From Polytrichum commune (lineage: Eukaryota; Streptophyta; Polytrichopsida; Polytrichales; Polytrichaceae): 64,000 nucleotides of DNA. The notes under the pieces were generated by a model that searched no databases, had not been told where the DNA came from, and saw only the letters and a list, made by a program, of their open reading frames with translations. The stretch covers positions 12,650,001 to 12,714,000 of the forward strand of contig OX485806.1 in the NCBI GenBank assembly GCA_950295325.1, written 5' to 3'. This document shows positions 10,141 through 22,527 of this stretch, one piece after another (the first letter of the stretch is position 1; every line of letters starts with the position of its first letter). The translations under genes were made by a program, and so were the position numbers.

Positions 10141-13100
10141 CTAACTAACACTATAACTTGTTGAAAATGATTCCGCCTCTAATTCTATGAACTCCAATAT
10201 ACGCCGATCATAAAGTCTAGCTTTTCTATGGGTTGAAGAAGAGGAAGATTGAGCAGTTTGAACAAAAACCATAGTATGAGCATAGATAGGGAGGCTTCCT
10301 GGGCGTGATGGACTTGCTAAACATCTTGGATCTTCAAGAAAAGACTGCCAACATCTGCGCCATTGTGGTATCACATTGCCGGCACACGATAGCATAGATG
10401 TCTTAATAATTATTGATGTTTTGATAAATATTGATGTCTTTATAATAATTAAAATTGTGTATATGTACAATATGCTCCAAGTAAACATTATGAAATCGAC
10501 CAAATGAAGCATTTAAACAAAATAAACAAGTAGAACATACTCACAAAATAGATTGATGGCCTCATGATTAAGAATTGGAGATCTTGAGTCTTTAGATACG
10601 ATGTCTATGCCAATAGCTAAAGGGGACTTTGTAATCAAACGCTTCAAGACAAAATCAAAAACATCTTTGCACCTTCCAAGCCAAGTGGTGACACTTCAAA
10701 GTGCGGCCAACATGTATAGAAGGTGCTATCAAAGAGAAAATACACAATTACTAAGTGAAAAATCAATGAGAGTGTCAAATTTGTGCCAAAATAAAAATCA
10801 AAAATCAAAAATCAATGAGAACATGTTAGTTGGTATTGAAGCTATATCAAGTTTTATTTAAAACAAAAAATAATTTGATCCATACTAGTAGATGTAATGA
10901 GGTCTGCCACAATGCCTTCAAGTTTTGATAAAGCATCAATCGAAACTTGAAAGAACAATGGACGTTTTTCTCTAAGGCCCCTCCATGGTGTGACACCATC
11001 ATCTTTCATCCATAAAGAAGTAACATCCGTGAAGTTATATAAAATATCACCATCCAAATTCATATCATTCTCCAAAAGATCTTTGTTGATCTTCATTTAA
11101 AAATGCAAAGGTAGGCATTTCAAGATGTAGGTATTACCAAAAGAATGAACAACTAAGAGAGTTTTGAATATGATTATCTATAAAACAAATGTAAAGTGGG
11201 TTAAATAAAAAAACAACAAAATATAATGTACATGAACAAAAATGATTCGTGAAATTGAGAAAAATAGTGAACAAAAAGATGTGTGAAACTAACAAATTTG
11301 TTAGAATTGTGACAATTGGGCAAACGAAGTGGATTCATGCAATTCTAGGGTTCATAACCAACCTTGAAATTGTAATTAAAACCATAAGAAGACAATTCTT
11401 TTGTCCACTTTGGATCTTTAGGGTAAAATACCAATATAGCAACATTGTCATAGAGATATTCTATGAAAAATAATAAAATAATAAAATCAAATTATCATTT
11501 TTTTCATTTCAAACAGGTAGTTTAAAAGGAAGCAATGAGATTCTAGGCACATAAAGTTCCTTTGAAATATATGGAATAACCAAATTAAGTGTTGGTATCG
11601 CCTTCTGAACACCTTGAAAGTAGATTGTATGACATGCGCCAATCTATACAACAAAATTATAACCCATGTAAGTTTAATATATTTTTGAGCAACAAGGTGA
11701 AAAGATCTCCATTGATAATTCAATATGTATTTTAAATGAATCGGCAAAAAAATACCTTTGTAAAAAATGCATTGATGTTCGTGAAGAGATTGAGGTCAAG
11801 TCTTGGTATTTTTTTTGACATTCAATATGTTGAAAAATGAGTCATTCAAAATGAACTCTAATGAAATTTTATCATATTTATATTTTGTAAGATGAGGATT
11901 TTTAGTTTTGATTATCAATAAGCAAAAAAAACTCCAAAACAATGTAAAGCACATGATTGGTATCGGGTGGAGGTGCATGCTTAAGGACCTTAAACTTGTC
12001 ATCACAAGGTTCACCACTCAAGTTGTAATTGTCTTCAGTTTATTCAAGCACTTCAATAAATTTTTTATTCTTTCTTTCCATGAGTTCTCTAGATGGTAAT
12101 TCATTTTCCATTGTAGGTGGAACAAATGTGGAATTAAGACGATCATGCATTTCTAATTTGAAATGCGGAGTTTACTATTTTGGAAATCCAAATACCATTC
12201 ACATTCTCCTAATGGACTTCATCCCAATGTATGTATATTTAATGAATAAGCATATAATTTTTCAGTTGGACATCCTTGAATCTATAAAAAAAAATTGGAT
12301 AGCTTGTCCAGAACAATGAATGGAGCTAATAGATGTTTTTGTAAAAATCATTTGAAGTGAGAACTATAAGAGTTGTAAAAAATAAAACAAGTAACAGGAG
12401 TATTAAACATCAAACATACAAAATAAAATGAGTATCCATGAGCAACCTACCTCATAGTTGGAACTTAGAGTAGCTTAAAATTCATGAAGTTGCTTATCAA
12501 AAGTTTTATTTTTCATAAAGCTATGATTTAACTTGAATATTTAAAAAAATTATTTGATAACAAAATACCATACAAGACTCAATATAATCAATAAAAATGA
12601 CAAAGATTTTGTTATATTTTAGATGACCTTGTGGGTGATGTTCATTTCAAAATTTGTGGAATCATAAATCACAAAAACAATTTAGCCAAATGTTGCACAA
12701 AAAAATCCAAATAAACATAATATCCAAACGATACCTAAAAATATATATGGAAAAAAACATATTTTCATGAGACTTTTATAAATGACTCCAAGGTGTTGCT
12801 CTTTGTAACCAAAGATTTAAAAACCTCAATGACACCTAGAATACATATTTTTATTATTTCAAAGTTCAACTACTTGACCTTTTCTCGGAGGTGTACCTTT
12901 GATATCACAAGTTTAACCGTTTAACTTAAGCCAAAAACTCATGACCTAAACTAGGATATGCAATGAGTAAATGTTTTGCAAGGCTAGAATTTGTATTTTT
13001 AAATCTTGATAATTTAACATATGTTTAACATTCATTGATATATTCATAAAATCAATGACATGTTCTTTGTCATTTTATGGAGTGAGCTCAAAAAGTTTTT

Positions 13101-13690
13101 TTCGGGCAAACCTCATACATCAACAATCTTTTGTTGAGAAAATATATATTATTAATGAATACAAACAACACGATACAACACATGAAGTTCATAAAAAAAT
13201 TCGTATGAATTTTATATTATATAATAATAATAAAATATTATGTAAGTGTGTAATATATTACACATGCATCAATAAATTCTCTAAAAATAAACTTTCAATA
13301 ACTTGTAGCTAGTACAATTGATGAAAAAATTGGTCTTCACATGTGAATGTTCAACATAACTAAAACAAATAATATTAATTAATTAATTAATTAAAAAATA
13401 TATATATGGAAAGAGAACTTACATGCTTAGGTTATCCATTGTAGTGATTAGCACTACAATATTGTAAGATGTATTCAACAAAATTGAATTCACTGGAATG
13501 TATCAAGTATTTTATCCATATGAATCTTATTGATAATTGATCTCAAAATTGCAAACGATGATTTCCATGCCAAATAAAAACCATCTTGTCCATAAATATT
13601 TTGAGATCTTCGTATTTTTCCAAAATATCATCAAATTTTGCACTTGTTTTCTTTTTCAATGCGTACTTCACTTGTCTATTGATTATAAAG
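10141..13690 (-). pseudogene. Decayed multi-exon gene, ParB-like/DNA-methyltransferase family suspected
   Basis: Coding-like segments on the minus strand appear in order. 13690-13543 has KYEDLKIFMDK then GNHRLQ, recalling the ParB-like 'DGNHR' motif. 12150-11902 has CDDKFKVLKHAPPPDTNHVL after an in-frame TAA. 11096-10854 has DGVTPWRGLREKRPLFFQ and IVADLITST, the layout of an N6/N4 methylase SAM-site region. About 10735-10545 has VFDFVLKRLITKSPLAIGID, where a one-base loss seems to shift frame after GLEG, then a good GTGAGTATG donor. About 10390-10141 is a terminal exon rich in Ser. Stops and frame breaks indicate a pseudogene. The family call rests on remembered motifs of large gene families in non-seed plants. 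Confidence 0.42.
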
Positions 13691-14661
13691 TAACATCATG
13701 AGTTTTCATCATTGTTGTCTAGTATAATAAAAAAATACTACGCTTCCAATTTTATACCCATGAATAAGTTATTTCTCCAATTTTAGAACAATTGATATCA
13801 AAGTAGGCCAAACTAAAAGAATTGAGAACAAATAACATAAGAGAATGAAAAACCTTGACTGTAAATGTGGTAGAAACCAAAGCTTCTCAATCATTGATTT
13901 TATATTAAACATATAATATAATATTAAAATGATCTTGTTTTATAAAAATGGTTGTAGAATAAACAACAATGATCGTGGCCTAATTTATTTGATTCATATT
14001 TAGGAATATTTCAAGTTTTTATAGACACTCAAAATATCATAATTGGAAGATGTATTAAAAAGGAAAAACAATTAAGTGTACATAGGATTACAAATCTAAA
14101 TCGCAACAAAAATAACAGACTTTAAAAATTAACATTGATGCATAAAATCATATAATAGAATGGTTATATTTATATGCTTTAAATATGTATGTATATATAT
14201 ATAATTATCAAATATATAATTATCATTTTCTAAAATATAAATCTACTAGAAAATTAAAATAAGTGCACACTTTATAATTATGTGCCACTCCATCGTTCAC
14301 ACAAATCAACAACACTATGTAATTTGTAATTTGTTGATAATTAGATATTGGTGGTACCGCCAATACCCTAGAACTTCTTTTCTGAAAATCAAAATTTGGT
14401 TATTATAACATTTTTCTTTATTTTCTAGTTCAAAGTTTGATTCTCACAATTGCAAGCGTATTGGCAACGCTGTGAATACCCTCAAATTATAAATCAACAT
14501 CAAACTTGGAATTCTACGATATTTTTAAATTCCTTCTCTAGTATGATGGATTTCTTTACCAAGGTATTGGTGGCATCTCTATTCCAAGTCCAAGAGTTTT
14601 AATTCATTAGGGATTGCAATGACAAGAGGATTTAAAACAATGGTCATATAGCTCAATTAAC

Positions 14662-14837
14662 CTTCTCACATGTGTTTGTCTTGAAGCAAGACATGCTAAT
14701 TTATATGAATACGGTGTGGCATTTAAATTGGCGTGCCATGTTGATTAGAGAGGTCTTTGGGAATGTAATGCAAAAATTACACCCAATATTTGTGATCAAG
14801 ATGAAGTTTCGTGTAGTTATGCGAGTACCTTTGTGTA
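14662..14837 (+). pseudogene. Exon-like cysteine-rich open segment with one internal stop
   Basis: The frame through TGTCTTGAAGCAAGACATGC reads CLEARHANLYEYGVAFKLAC, then one TAG, then RGLWECNAKITPN and ICDQDEVSCSYASTF. It ends at a consensus donor (TTTGT|GTAAGA). Its composition and cysteine pattern are unlike the shuffled surroundings. I do not recognise the family. It may be a captured gene fragment or a chance frame. Confidence 0.3.
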
Positions 14838-15118
14838 AGATCGGCGTTGACAAGATGAACTCGCCTCGCATCTTTTCGTTGTGGAAAAATCATGAAGAAT
14901 AGAAGAATCCTTCCTTTGGATTTAAAACTCCAAATTTGGAATAAAGATGCCCCAATTAATACTTACTAGTACCAATATACAAGAGAAATCACACACTATC
15001 AATTCGAATTTGCACCCGTCATTAAAAAAATCAGTTCTTATATTTTAAAACATGAAGTAGTGCTTCAAAAGAGGAAGGTAGAAATGTCTTGCCACATATT
15101 GATACTACCTTGATATCA

Positions 15119-15530
15119 AGGGCCGGTTGACATGGTTTCCAAGTCCTAAGTCCTAAATCATTTGAGGTCGATCTGTGTAATCTCAGCCATTGAGAGCATG
15201 GAAGATGGGACTTAGCACTTCATATGATTACCCAAGCCTTAAGTCTCAAGTATCACATGGATGCCTTCATCACAACACTTTTTGGAGGTGAGACTTGGGA
15301 CTTGTGTTAAGAGTTGGGTCGAACAAAATGCTAGACCCAACTCTCAACACAAATCCCGCCAATATATTTTGCGTGAAAAAATCAAGATGCAACTCTGATG
15401 ATGATCAATTAACCATGTTCAACGGTTTCTCAAGGCTCAACATTTGGGACTCTGCCTCCATGTTGGGACTCTGCCTCCATGTTGGGACTTGCTAAATGAG
15501 TGGCACTTGGGATCCCATGCAAACAAGCCT
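15119..15530. mobile_element. Foldback-type repeat with internal hairpin
   Basis: A strong hairpin at 15297-15356 has arms GGGACTTGTGTTAAGAGTTG / CAACTCTCAACACAAATCCC. It lies between weaker complementary ends (CAAGGGCCGGTTGACATGG at 15119 and CCCATGCAAACAAGCCTTG near 15529). Two direct copies of TTGGGACTCTGCCTCCATG stand side by side near 15446-15483. Target duplication not resolved. Confidence 0.45.
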
Positions 15531-15594
15531 TGAGTTATCATTCTCGATCCTACTCCTGTAGTATCTATGAACCAATGAGTAAGTTCATGCTCAT

Positions 15595-15746
15595 GCCCTG
15601 ATCACACCAAACTTTCCGTGCGATTCCAGCCGTGAAAATTGTTGGAGATTATGTTCAGAAAGAGATGTTGACCCACCACTTTTCACACTATTACAGCCAG
15701 AGATGTTGACGGACGGTGCTAGAAGTGGTTGGTGTGATCAGCCCCT
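15595..15746. mobile_element. Short MITE family L with GCCCTGATCACACCAA ends
   Basis: Left end GCCCTGATCACACCAA; right end TTGGTGTGATCAGCCCC. The total is about 150 bp. A partial relative begins at 18513 (GCCCTGATCAAACCAACTTTCC) and runs to about 18605. No coding capacity. Confidence 0.55.
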
Positions 15747-16514
15747 CGGACTTTTTGCCTTGCAAGCAATGACATAAGGTAGGGCTGGCAATTTCCGTGC
15801 GGGTCCTAAAGTCAACCCCTATGTCGGAAGCACCTTTTTAGGTGCTTTTATTTCATTGGCTGCCAGCGGTCGGTTTTAGAAATCCACCCTGTGGATATAC
15901 CACGTACCCTATGTGCGAGTGTTGGTCACTCTACAAGGTTTCCTTTAAAAATTTGTAGAAAATCATAAACATGTTGGAGATTTTTGATTTTTTTCATAGT
16001 TGCTCTTGCACCAGCTTTGCAGAGCGCTCAAAATTTATAAAAAAATAGTTTCAGCATCCCAACTAGGCACATCTGAAATTTGGACGGAAATTGCCACCCC
16101 TACCTTATCGTGTCCATGGAGGAGGGAATATTCTTCTCTTATCGGCTATCATAACCAACATTAAATGTACTTTACATTCCTGCAGACAGACGTTTAGCCA
16201 GTCTAATTGTGACTCACGTTTCTAAGTTAAGTAAGTACAGTAAATTAAGTTAGTACTTGGGGGGACTAATTAAGTTCTACAACATTGATTGATGAAATGA
16301 AAGGAGATGATGATAAGAAACATGCGGTGAGCGGGTTTGAAAGCTAGTGGCGATCGATGAGCTCGTACAATTTGATAGCGGATATGAGGGTACTATCTAT
16401 ATATGTACCCAAATATGAAGAAAGGAATGGTACTTTGACATCCCTCGTGATATTATTGCACCAATGTTGTACGGACATACAAATGTTGCATGCGTAAGTT
16501 GCCTTCTCGACATC

Positions 16515-16700
16515 CATGGCCATGGAGATTTTCGGGCATAATCGGTCAAAATCCTAGGGTTTCCAAGTCCAACTGGTTACATGTTGTGATCTTTTGGTTT
16601 TTCTTTATTAGTTCGGGTATATTCCATAGATTCCTCTAAAACGATTGGCAATTTTCAACCGGTTCATCTATAACTAGTAGTTGGTTCTTTTTTTTCATTG
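16515..16700 (+). repeat. Dispersed repeat family J, copy 1
   Basis: Shares GGCATAATCGGTCAAAATCC, GGTTTCCAAGTCCAAC and the CCGGTTCATCTATAAC block with copies at 34425-34600 (inverted), 35848-36060, 52585-53010 and a fragment at 63600-63640. It serves as an empty site for the MITE inserted in the 52.7-kb copy. Confidence 0.6.
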
Positions 16701-17019
16701 CCACACATGCTTGAGTTATTATAGAAGTGTGTGTGTGTATATATAACTCTTCTATGATAACTACTACTATATAAACACAAAATAATATATTTGGGTGTTA
16801 TTTGGTTTGTTTTTCACATTTTGCAACTTATACCAACTACGTTTACACAATAGATTTTGTGGTGCATTAGCAACTCTACTATGAAGAATTGGCAAAAGTT
16901 AGATTGAGAATTGGACCTCCCTGATTTACTTATTCGTTATAAGAAGCGCATGTTTGTGGATATATTAATTGAATACTTGGTTCCTCCCAATTCTATTTAG
17001 TATTTGAGTGTGGAGGAGT

Positions 17020-17260
17020 TTATAAAGATTGAAGATATAGTCCAATCTCTTTTAAGCATGTGTCTTTATGGTGTTTGTTCAACGATCCTTACCTTATCAC
17101 AAACCAATCAAATATAGGTGTCCATTTAAGGAAAGTAACCAAATAACACCCAAATACATTACCCTTTCTTTGATGAGGACATTCAACATAATCAAATTGA
17201 ATTTGCACTGGTTGCAACATCCCATACTTATACTCTTGGGGCCCACCTGACAAACGCACA
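17020..17260 (+). repeat. Dispersed repeat family G, copy 1
   Basis: Contains ATAGTCCAATCTCTTTTAA, an AAATATAGGTGTCCATTTAA block and AAGTAACCAAATAACACCC. The same order of blocks occurs at 24400-24545, 37690-37920, 56085-56310 and 58600-58825. Type unknown; no coding capacity. Confidence 0.6.
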
Positions 17261-19017
17261 CTACTTAATAATGTTATCAACGCGCATATTGTAGAGGGGG
17301 CTCTATTTCATCTTTGCTCATGTAGGTATTTAGTTTTAGGAGGTTTCAACTAATGTAGGATTGACGCATGGCAAAACTTTAAGGAAGTATAGTTAGATGT
17401 TGTTGGAATACATGGCTCTCTACGGTGCATTACAACTTACAAGTAAGGTAGATGTACCCATTTTTGTTGATTGTAAGCAAATTCATATAAGCGTAGCACA
17501 AGTGTGATACTAGAGTGATTTTGCACATGCCTTGAAATTGATATCACAACATTTAACAAAAAATCACAAATTTATTTCCAAGTTTTGAAACTACCATAAA
17601 GTTCCAAAGTCAAGATTCTCTCCCAACCCATATTCACATCATAGGACAACTTATTCCCCATAACTAGGAGACACAAATTTGAGCACAATTAGTGCCCTTT
17701 TCAAGGAACGTGAATATGTGGCCTTTTAACTTACTATTTCCATCACTCTCAATGTGACAACAACACGTGTGGAACTTCATGGTTTTTCCATCACATCGGA
17801 AACGAATGGCTACATGTGTGGGAACTTCGTGGCTTAAGGGGGCTCTAAGTATTTAGATTGGGAAAGAGGGGGTTATCAAGAATGGGATTGTTTGCCATAT
17901 ATGAGTCATGAATAATTGACATGCATCATTGGATAATTGTCATGCATTTCTAAGATATTCATAAATCTATCACAATGACATATTTATATAGGGGATTTGT
18001 TAAATCAACCACACACCAGTTAAAACAACCACATAGACGCATACATGAGCATTGGCCAAGTTGTTTAATTCATTTAGTTGGCCAAATTCATTAATTCTAA
18101 CATGAAGCTTATACAATGTTCTTCTTCATGTGTGCGATGAAAAATCAAATTTTGACAAGTCATGTGACTGTGCGACGTGTCTCTGTGATCGTTTTTAACA
18201 AATTACACGGTTGATTTAACAATCTCATGTGTGTATCTATTTATAATGGACAATGTGGGGGTGGCGATGGTTTAGGGCGTCACCATGCCACTCCTCACTG
18301 CTCCCCATCATTCCCCACTATTCCCACCGCACGTTCCCACCGTTCTCCATCCTTCTATAAAGGTGAGAGGATGATGTGTCATATGTACAGGTGCAAAGGG
18401 CCGGGACGGCATAGGCCCATACTAGTTTCTTCCAGTGACACAAGATGATTGTGGAGAACTCATATATTGGTAGTGATAGATGAGTATCCCAATAAAGTTG
18501 TGATAGGATATCATGCCCTGATCAAACCAACTTTCCATCTACTTCCGGATGTGAAATAGTTGGGGATGCCACCACGGCCGGATGCCAAGTTGTTCACACC
18601 AACATCTTGGCTTGCTCAACATTTTTGTTGTGATATATAACTGCTTGCTTGGCTACCCTACCTCCCAAAGGCTAATAATAGATACAATGCAACAAAGTCG
18701 GGCCATGTGGACAGACCACACATATATGGTGATGGGCCCATGTGTCTGACGCGTGTTCAAGTGTGGACATCAAAGTGCAGTTTATGACCATCTCAAACGC
18801 CATCATATAGGTTGGATGGTGATGACCCATTATGAAAGTCGATGTGGGAGACTAATTCACCTACAGAAAACACACTTTCAATTTACCGTGATGAGAGCAT
18901 TAGCTAGTGGAATTGCAAAATTAGAGCAAGTTCACACCACCCATGAGGGGTTAGTTATGTTAATTAAGTTATATATGATTCAAGGTTGTATTGAACTTAA
19001 TATGTAGTCCGTGTTAG

Positions 19018-19668
19018 TGTCGCAACCCTTTGCTAGCGCCCCTTAACCATGTTGACCATTTCTCAATTCTAGCAAGGGTCACGAGTGCTAACCCTTTGCA
19101 TTCCGCCATGCGAATGGTTAACTCCCCATACCGCAAACCTCTTTAGCTCATAGGTGGGGAACCAACCCTCCTAGTTTGCATTTGGGACTCTCCCCTTAAT
19201 CGGTAACGAATGATCTCTGATGCTCACATGCGACCACTCCGTTGTCATCTACGTTTCACGTAAATGTTGATGGGCTCCTGGCTTGCCTCATCTGGGCAAG
19301 TATTAAGGAAGTTATGCCTATTCAAACCTTGGCAGTCGCGGGAGCCACTCCCAGGGCTCTGCTCTATCATGGTGTTGTCCCAAGACAACGCCCCACTCAA
19401 ATTGCCATATCTCCTAGCTCACACCTCCGATTGAGATGTTCTTGAGCATTCTAGAACCTGCACGCCATAAGTTATGCATAGCTGATGGCCTTACCCTCGT
19501 GACTCCTAGTCTTCGTGGGTGCAGGGCATTCCCAACGCCTAGGGCCCCCAACCACACTAGGATCACTTGGGCCCTCTCACCAACGGTGCCACAAGTCCCG
19601 GGTGTCACTCCAGGGTCCCCCTTGTGTCCATGGTGTTTTGGGCACTCTTCATGGAGAGATGTGCGACA
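19018..19668 (+). mobile_element. Solo LTR (651 bp) with perfect 5-bp target duplication
   Basis: Begins TGTCGCA and ends TGCGACA (TG...CA inside a 7-bp inverted repeat), flanked by GTTAG at 19013-19017 and 19669-19673. It aligns with 61587-62664, but lacks about 330 bp in the middle, including the TATA-like CCATATAAGTCTC. No internal retrotransposon domain adjoins it, so it is a solo LTR left by recombination. Confidence 0.88.
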
Positions 19669-19900
19669 GTTAGGTAAGCGCATTATAATTGGTGTAGTGT
19701 TATAGAGGGTTGAGATAATTGTGAACTAAGATTCATCTTTGAGAATCGTGGAAGGCGGGATTTAGGTGTAGTGTGGGGGCGCATATGGGGTTGTGATGGA
19801 TGAAATGCAGTAGACATGGACACTTCATGATATGTATATACTTTCCTCATGTTGAAGCCATGTCAAAGTTGCTAGATTTCCTAGAAAACATAACAGCCTG

Positions 19901-20399
19901 GGGCCACTTCACACACGAGACTGAGAGCCCATGACCAATACACTACAATCACTCTCATTGGTGGAAATGGCGGAACTGGTCCAAGTTCGCTTCACACTAC
20001 GCTTGAAGGACCAATGGACTATGTGAATGCAAGATGGGTGTAAAGTCTATGTGGATTCTTACTTGGCATCCAATGGATCATGTTTCGTGGTCACTTGGAC
20101 TATTTTCAAAAACCACCTCTTGGAGGTAGGCCTAACACAAAATTGAGCGATCATGGTATTCCAAACGTTCACAACCATTGGTTTATTATATTTTATCATG
20201 TGTGAGGACCCGCATGAATAGAACTTCATTGAAATACCATTTGATTGAGGGCCTAGTGTCATATGACTTCACACTACACTTGAGGGTCCGTGACCACAAT
20301 ACATGATTTTGGAGGTGTGTTGACACAACCTTTGCACACTTTCTTTTGGGCTCTCACAATTTCATGGTCACAACTCTTGGCTCGTGTGTGAAGTGGCCC
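19901..20399. mobile_element. Tourist-like MITE family B, copy 2
   Basis: Begins GGGCCACTTCACACACGAG and ends CTCGTGTGTGAAGTGGCCC followed by TTA. The left TTA has mutated to CTG. The interior matches copy 1 in ACTCTCATTGGTGGAAA and CCAAGTTCGCTTCACAC blocks. A B-like fragment is also visible at about 2230-2470. Confidence 0.75.
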
Positions 20400-20489
20400 T
20401 TATGAGCAATTATGGAATGTAAAGAGGCATAGTTTACCCCCCCCCCCCAAAAAAAAGGCACATTGAATGTTGTTAAACTCTTTTAGAAA

Positions 20490-20795
20490 AAACTAACACA
20501 ACGGAAGTGGCTGGGGATTATACGGTTGACAAACAATCATGCAACCTATTGGTCGAAAGCAAAAATTTGGACTCAAGGAATTTATACTAGGGTTGTGTCC
20601 AAGGTGGGGGGGGGGGAAATGAAGTGGCAGTATCGTGACATCACTTTCCTAGTAAAGTTTGGTGGTCTTCGCTCAAGAAAATCTCCTCCTAGCTAGTTTG
20701 AGGGACCAATCTTGAGTTTGAAAGTAAGGTCCATGAAGAGGTAATGTGGACCCCAAGCTTCTTGGACTTGCACCCTAATGTAAACCCACCTCGAG
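20490..20795 (+). mobile_element. Element family K, copy at 20.5 kb
   Basis: Shares CTATTGGTCGAAAGCAAAAA, AAATGAAGTGGCAGTATCG, CCCAAGCTTCTTGGACTTG and the end CTAATGTAAACCCACC with the copies at 39870-42392 and 44794-45105. It is uninterrupted and so shows the empty site of the LINE in the 40-kb copy. Confidence 0.55.
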
Positions 20796-21145
20796 ATCTA
20801 ATTAAAACAAGTTAATATTGTAATAGTACCTTAACCATGTTGTCTATTTATAGACAACATATATATTATAATTTCTTTTTAATAATACAAAATCCCGGAT
20901 TTAAAATGAGAATTGTTTTTTTCCCATATTAATGTTTTAGATTTTTTTTAAAAATTCCAACAAAAGTGGGTTTTCTAAAAATATTTTAAGTAGTGCCGAA
21001 GTGCCAAAGTACTACAGGAATATACCAGTGCAACGACATGAGGGGGACAATGTGGCGGATTCTATTGGAGGATTGTCTTCTATTTTCTTCATCTTCTCTT
21101 CCCCAAAAGAATTTCATTACATTTCTATTATAACATCATTTATGT

Positions 21146-21393
21146 GCCATGGGCCCCTACCTTTCTCTACGAGAACACCTCTTTTGCCTCTCCCACCACA
21201 AAACCTGTTGGACCATGTTAGTGGACAATGTAGGCCTCAAAAGTATGTCTTCTGAGAACCTCGAACTTCATGGTCACTATGACATGTTATTCCTTCGTGT
21301 AAACCGAAGTGGTCTCGGGACAAGTTCTCCAACCAATCACAAATTTTACAAAGCCTTGGGACAACTTCATGGTCCATGATGTAAGCGACCCCT
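21146..21393. mobile_element. MITE family A, copy 2
   Basis: Diverged copy of 949-1196 in the same orientation, ending GTAAGCGACCCCTTA. It lies about 170 bp upstream of the GC-rich PRMT4 promoter. It has no coding capacity. Confidence 0.5.
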
Positions 21394-21559
21394 TAGGACA
21401 TGGGACCTGTATGAACCAACCCTTTGCCTTTATCTCACGGATTTACTACAATCTACTACTCTAGAGAATTAACCTTCTTGACATCAACTTGATGTAAGTA
21501 AGGTACTTCCATCTAGTCCCATAAGCCTTTTAGCTTCCCAAGCATTAATAAGATCAATT

Positions 21560-22527
21560 TCCATTCCATTTCATTCCCTTCCAGGGAAGCGTGGGCCCCG
21601 CCTAGCTCTACCACCAGTTTTGCACAAATCCACGAAATCTACGAGAATCAAGGAATCCGTAGATGTAGGTGGGGGCAGTGTGGAGGAGAGGTCCAAGGAG
21701 GGGCGCTGCGTGGAGGTGGGGACTAGAGCCCTGGAATGTACCCACGAGGGACATTCGAGGGGAAGAGCGGCGGCTGGGACGGGACGACTTTCCACACGTC
21801 CACTGAAGGCAGAGGAGGGAGCGAGGGAGCGGCAGCGGGAGGCACGCAAAAGAGTTTGTCGATTCATCCTGCGAACTCTTTTTTGATCCGACGTGAGTCC
21901 CTTTCCATCCGAATCAGCTGCACAAGCGTACCAGAAAACCTCACATAAACACACGCATGGCCATCATCACCCGTCGGAGCTCCTGACAAACTTTCATACG
22001 TAAGAAAAAAAGTAGCAAGTACTGAGGTTTTTGTGGCATACCCTCCCCTTTTCTTCCCTTCCCTTCCCTTAGTCCGAGGAAAGCAAGCCTGGGGCGATCG
22101 GACGGACGGAACGCAATCCTGCCTGCCTGCCTGCTTCTGTCTGTGCAAGGGGACTGACTCGAAGCAAACGGAGCGGAACAAAACGCGAGGTGGATTTAAT
22201 TGTGCAGCTTTGGTATGACCGGGGGTTTGAATCGGGTTGCTAATTGTGGAACGAACGGAAGGGCGCGGGGAGGGACATGTGAGTAGGTAGAGAGATAGAG
22301 AGATAGAGATAGAGAGGTAGAGAGAGAGGGAGAGGGGAGTTCAATTCGGCAGTCCGAGGAGGTCTTGAGGTGAACATTGAATTGGAGAGAGTGGAAACAT
22401 CGGGAGTGTTTGGTGAGGGTTTAGTGTACAGTGCTCGGGGTTGGTGAGCCGCATTATGGTTTTTTTGGAACTTCGCACGGGGTGAAGAAGAAGAAGAAGA
22501 AGAAGAGAAGAAGAAGGTGCGGCGTCG
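21560..22527 (+). promoter_or_regulatory. GC-rich promoter and upstream 5' UTR of PRMT4
   Basis: About 1 kb that is clearly richer in G+C and CpG than the flanks, lying just upstream of the leader array. It contains CCTGCCTGCCTGCC, a purine run of GAGATAGA units at about 22288-22340, and a GAA trinucleotide run at about 22484-22516. GA/CT-rich tracts near transcription starts are common in plants. No single TATA box stands out and the start of transcription cannot be placed. Open frames on both strands here (for example minus 21954-21571) look like by-products of base composition. Confidence 0.5.

Larger units (their letters stand above)
15750..19012. other. Intergenic, repeat fragments only
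   Basis: Apart from repeats J (16515-16700), G (17020-17260) and a partial MITE L (18513-18605), nothing coding was recognised. The short GC-richer patch at 18230-18430 gives an open frame with no family resemblance. Confidence 0.4.

Noticed and set aside
21571-21954. 127-codon minus-strand frame in the PRMT4 promoter
   Set aside because: GC-rich region lacking stops by composition; low-complexity Ser/Pro/Arg product and competing frames on plus.
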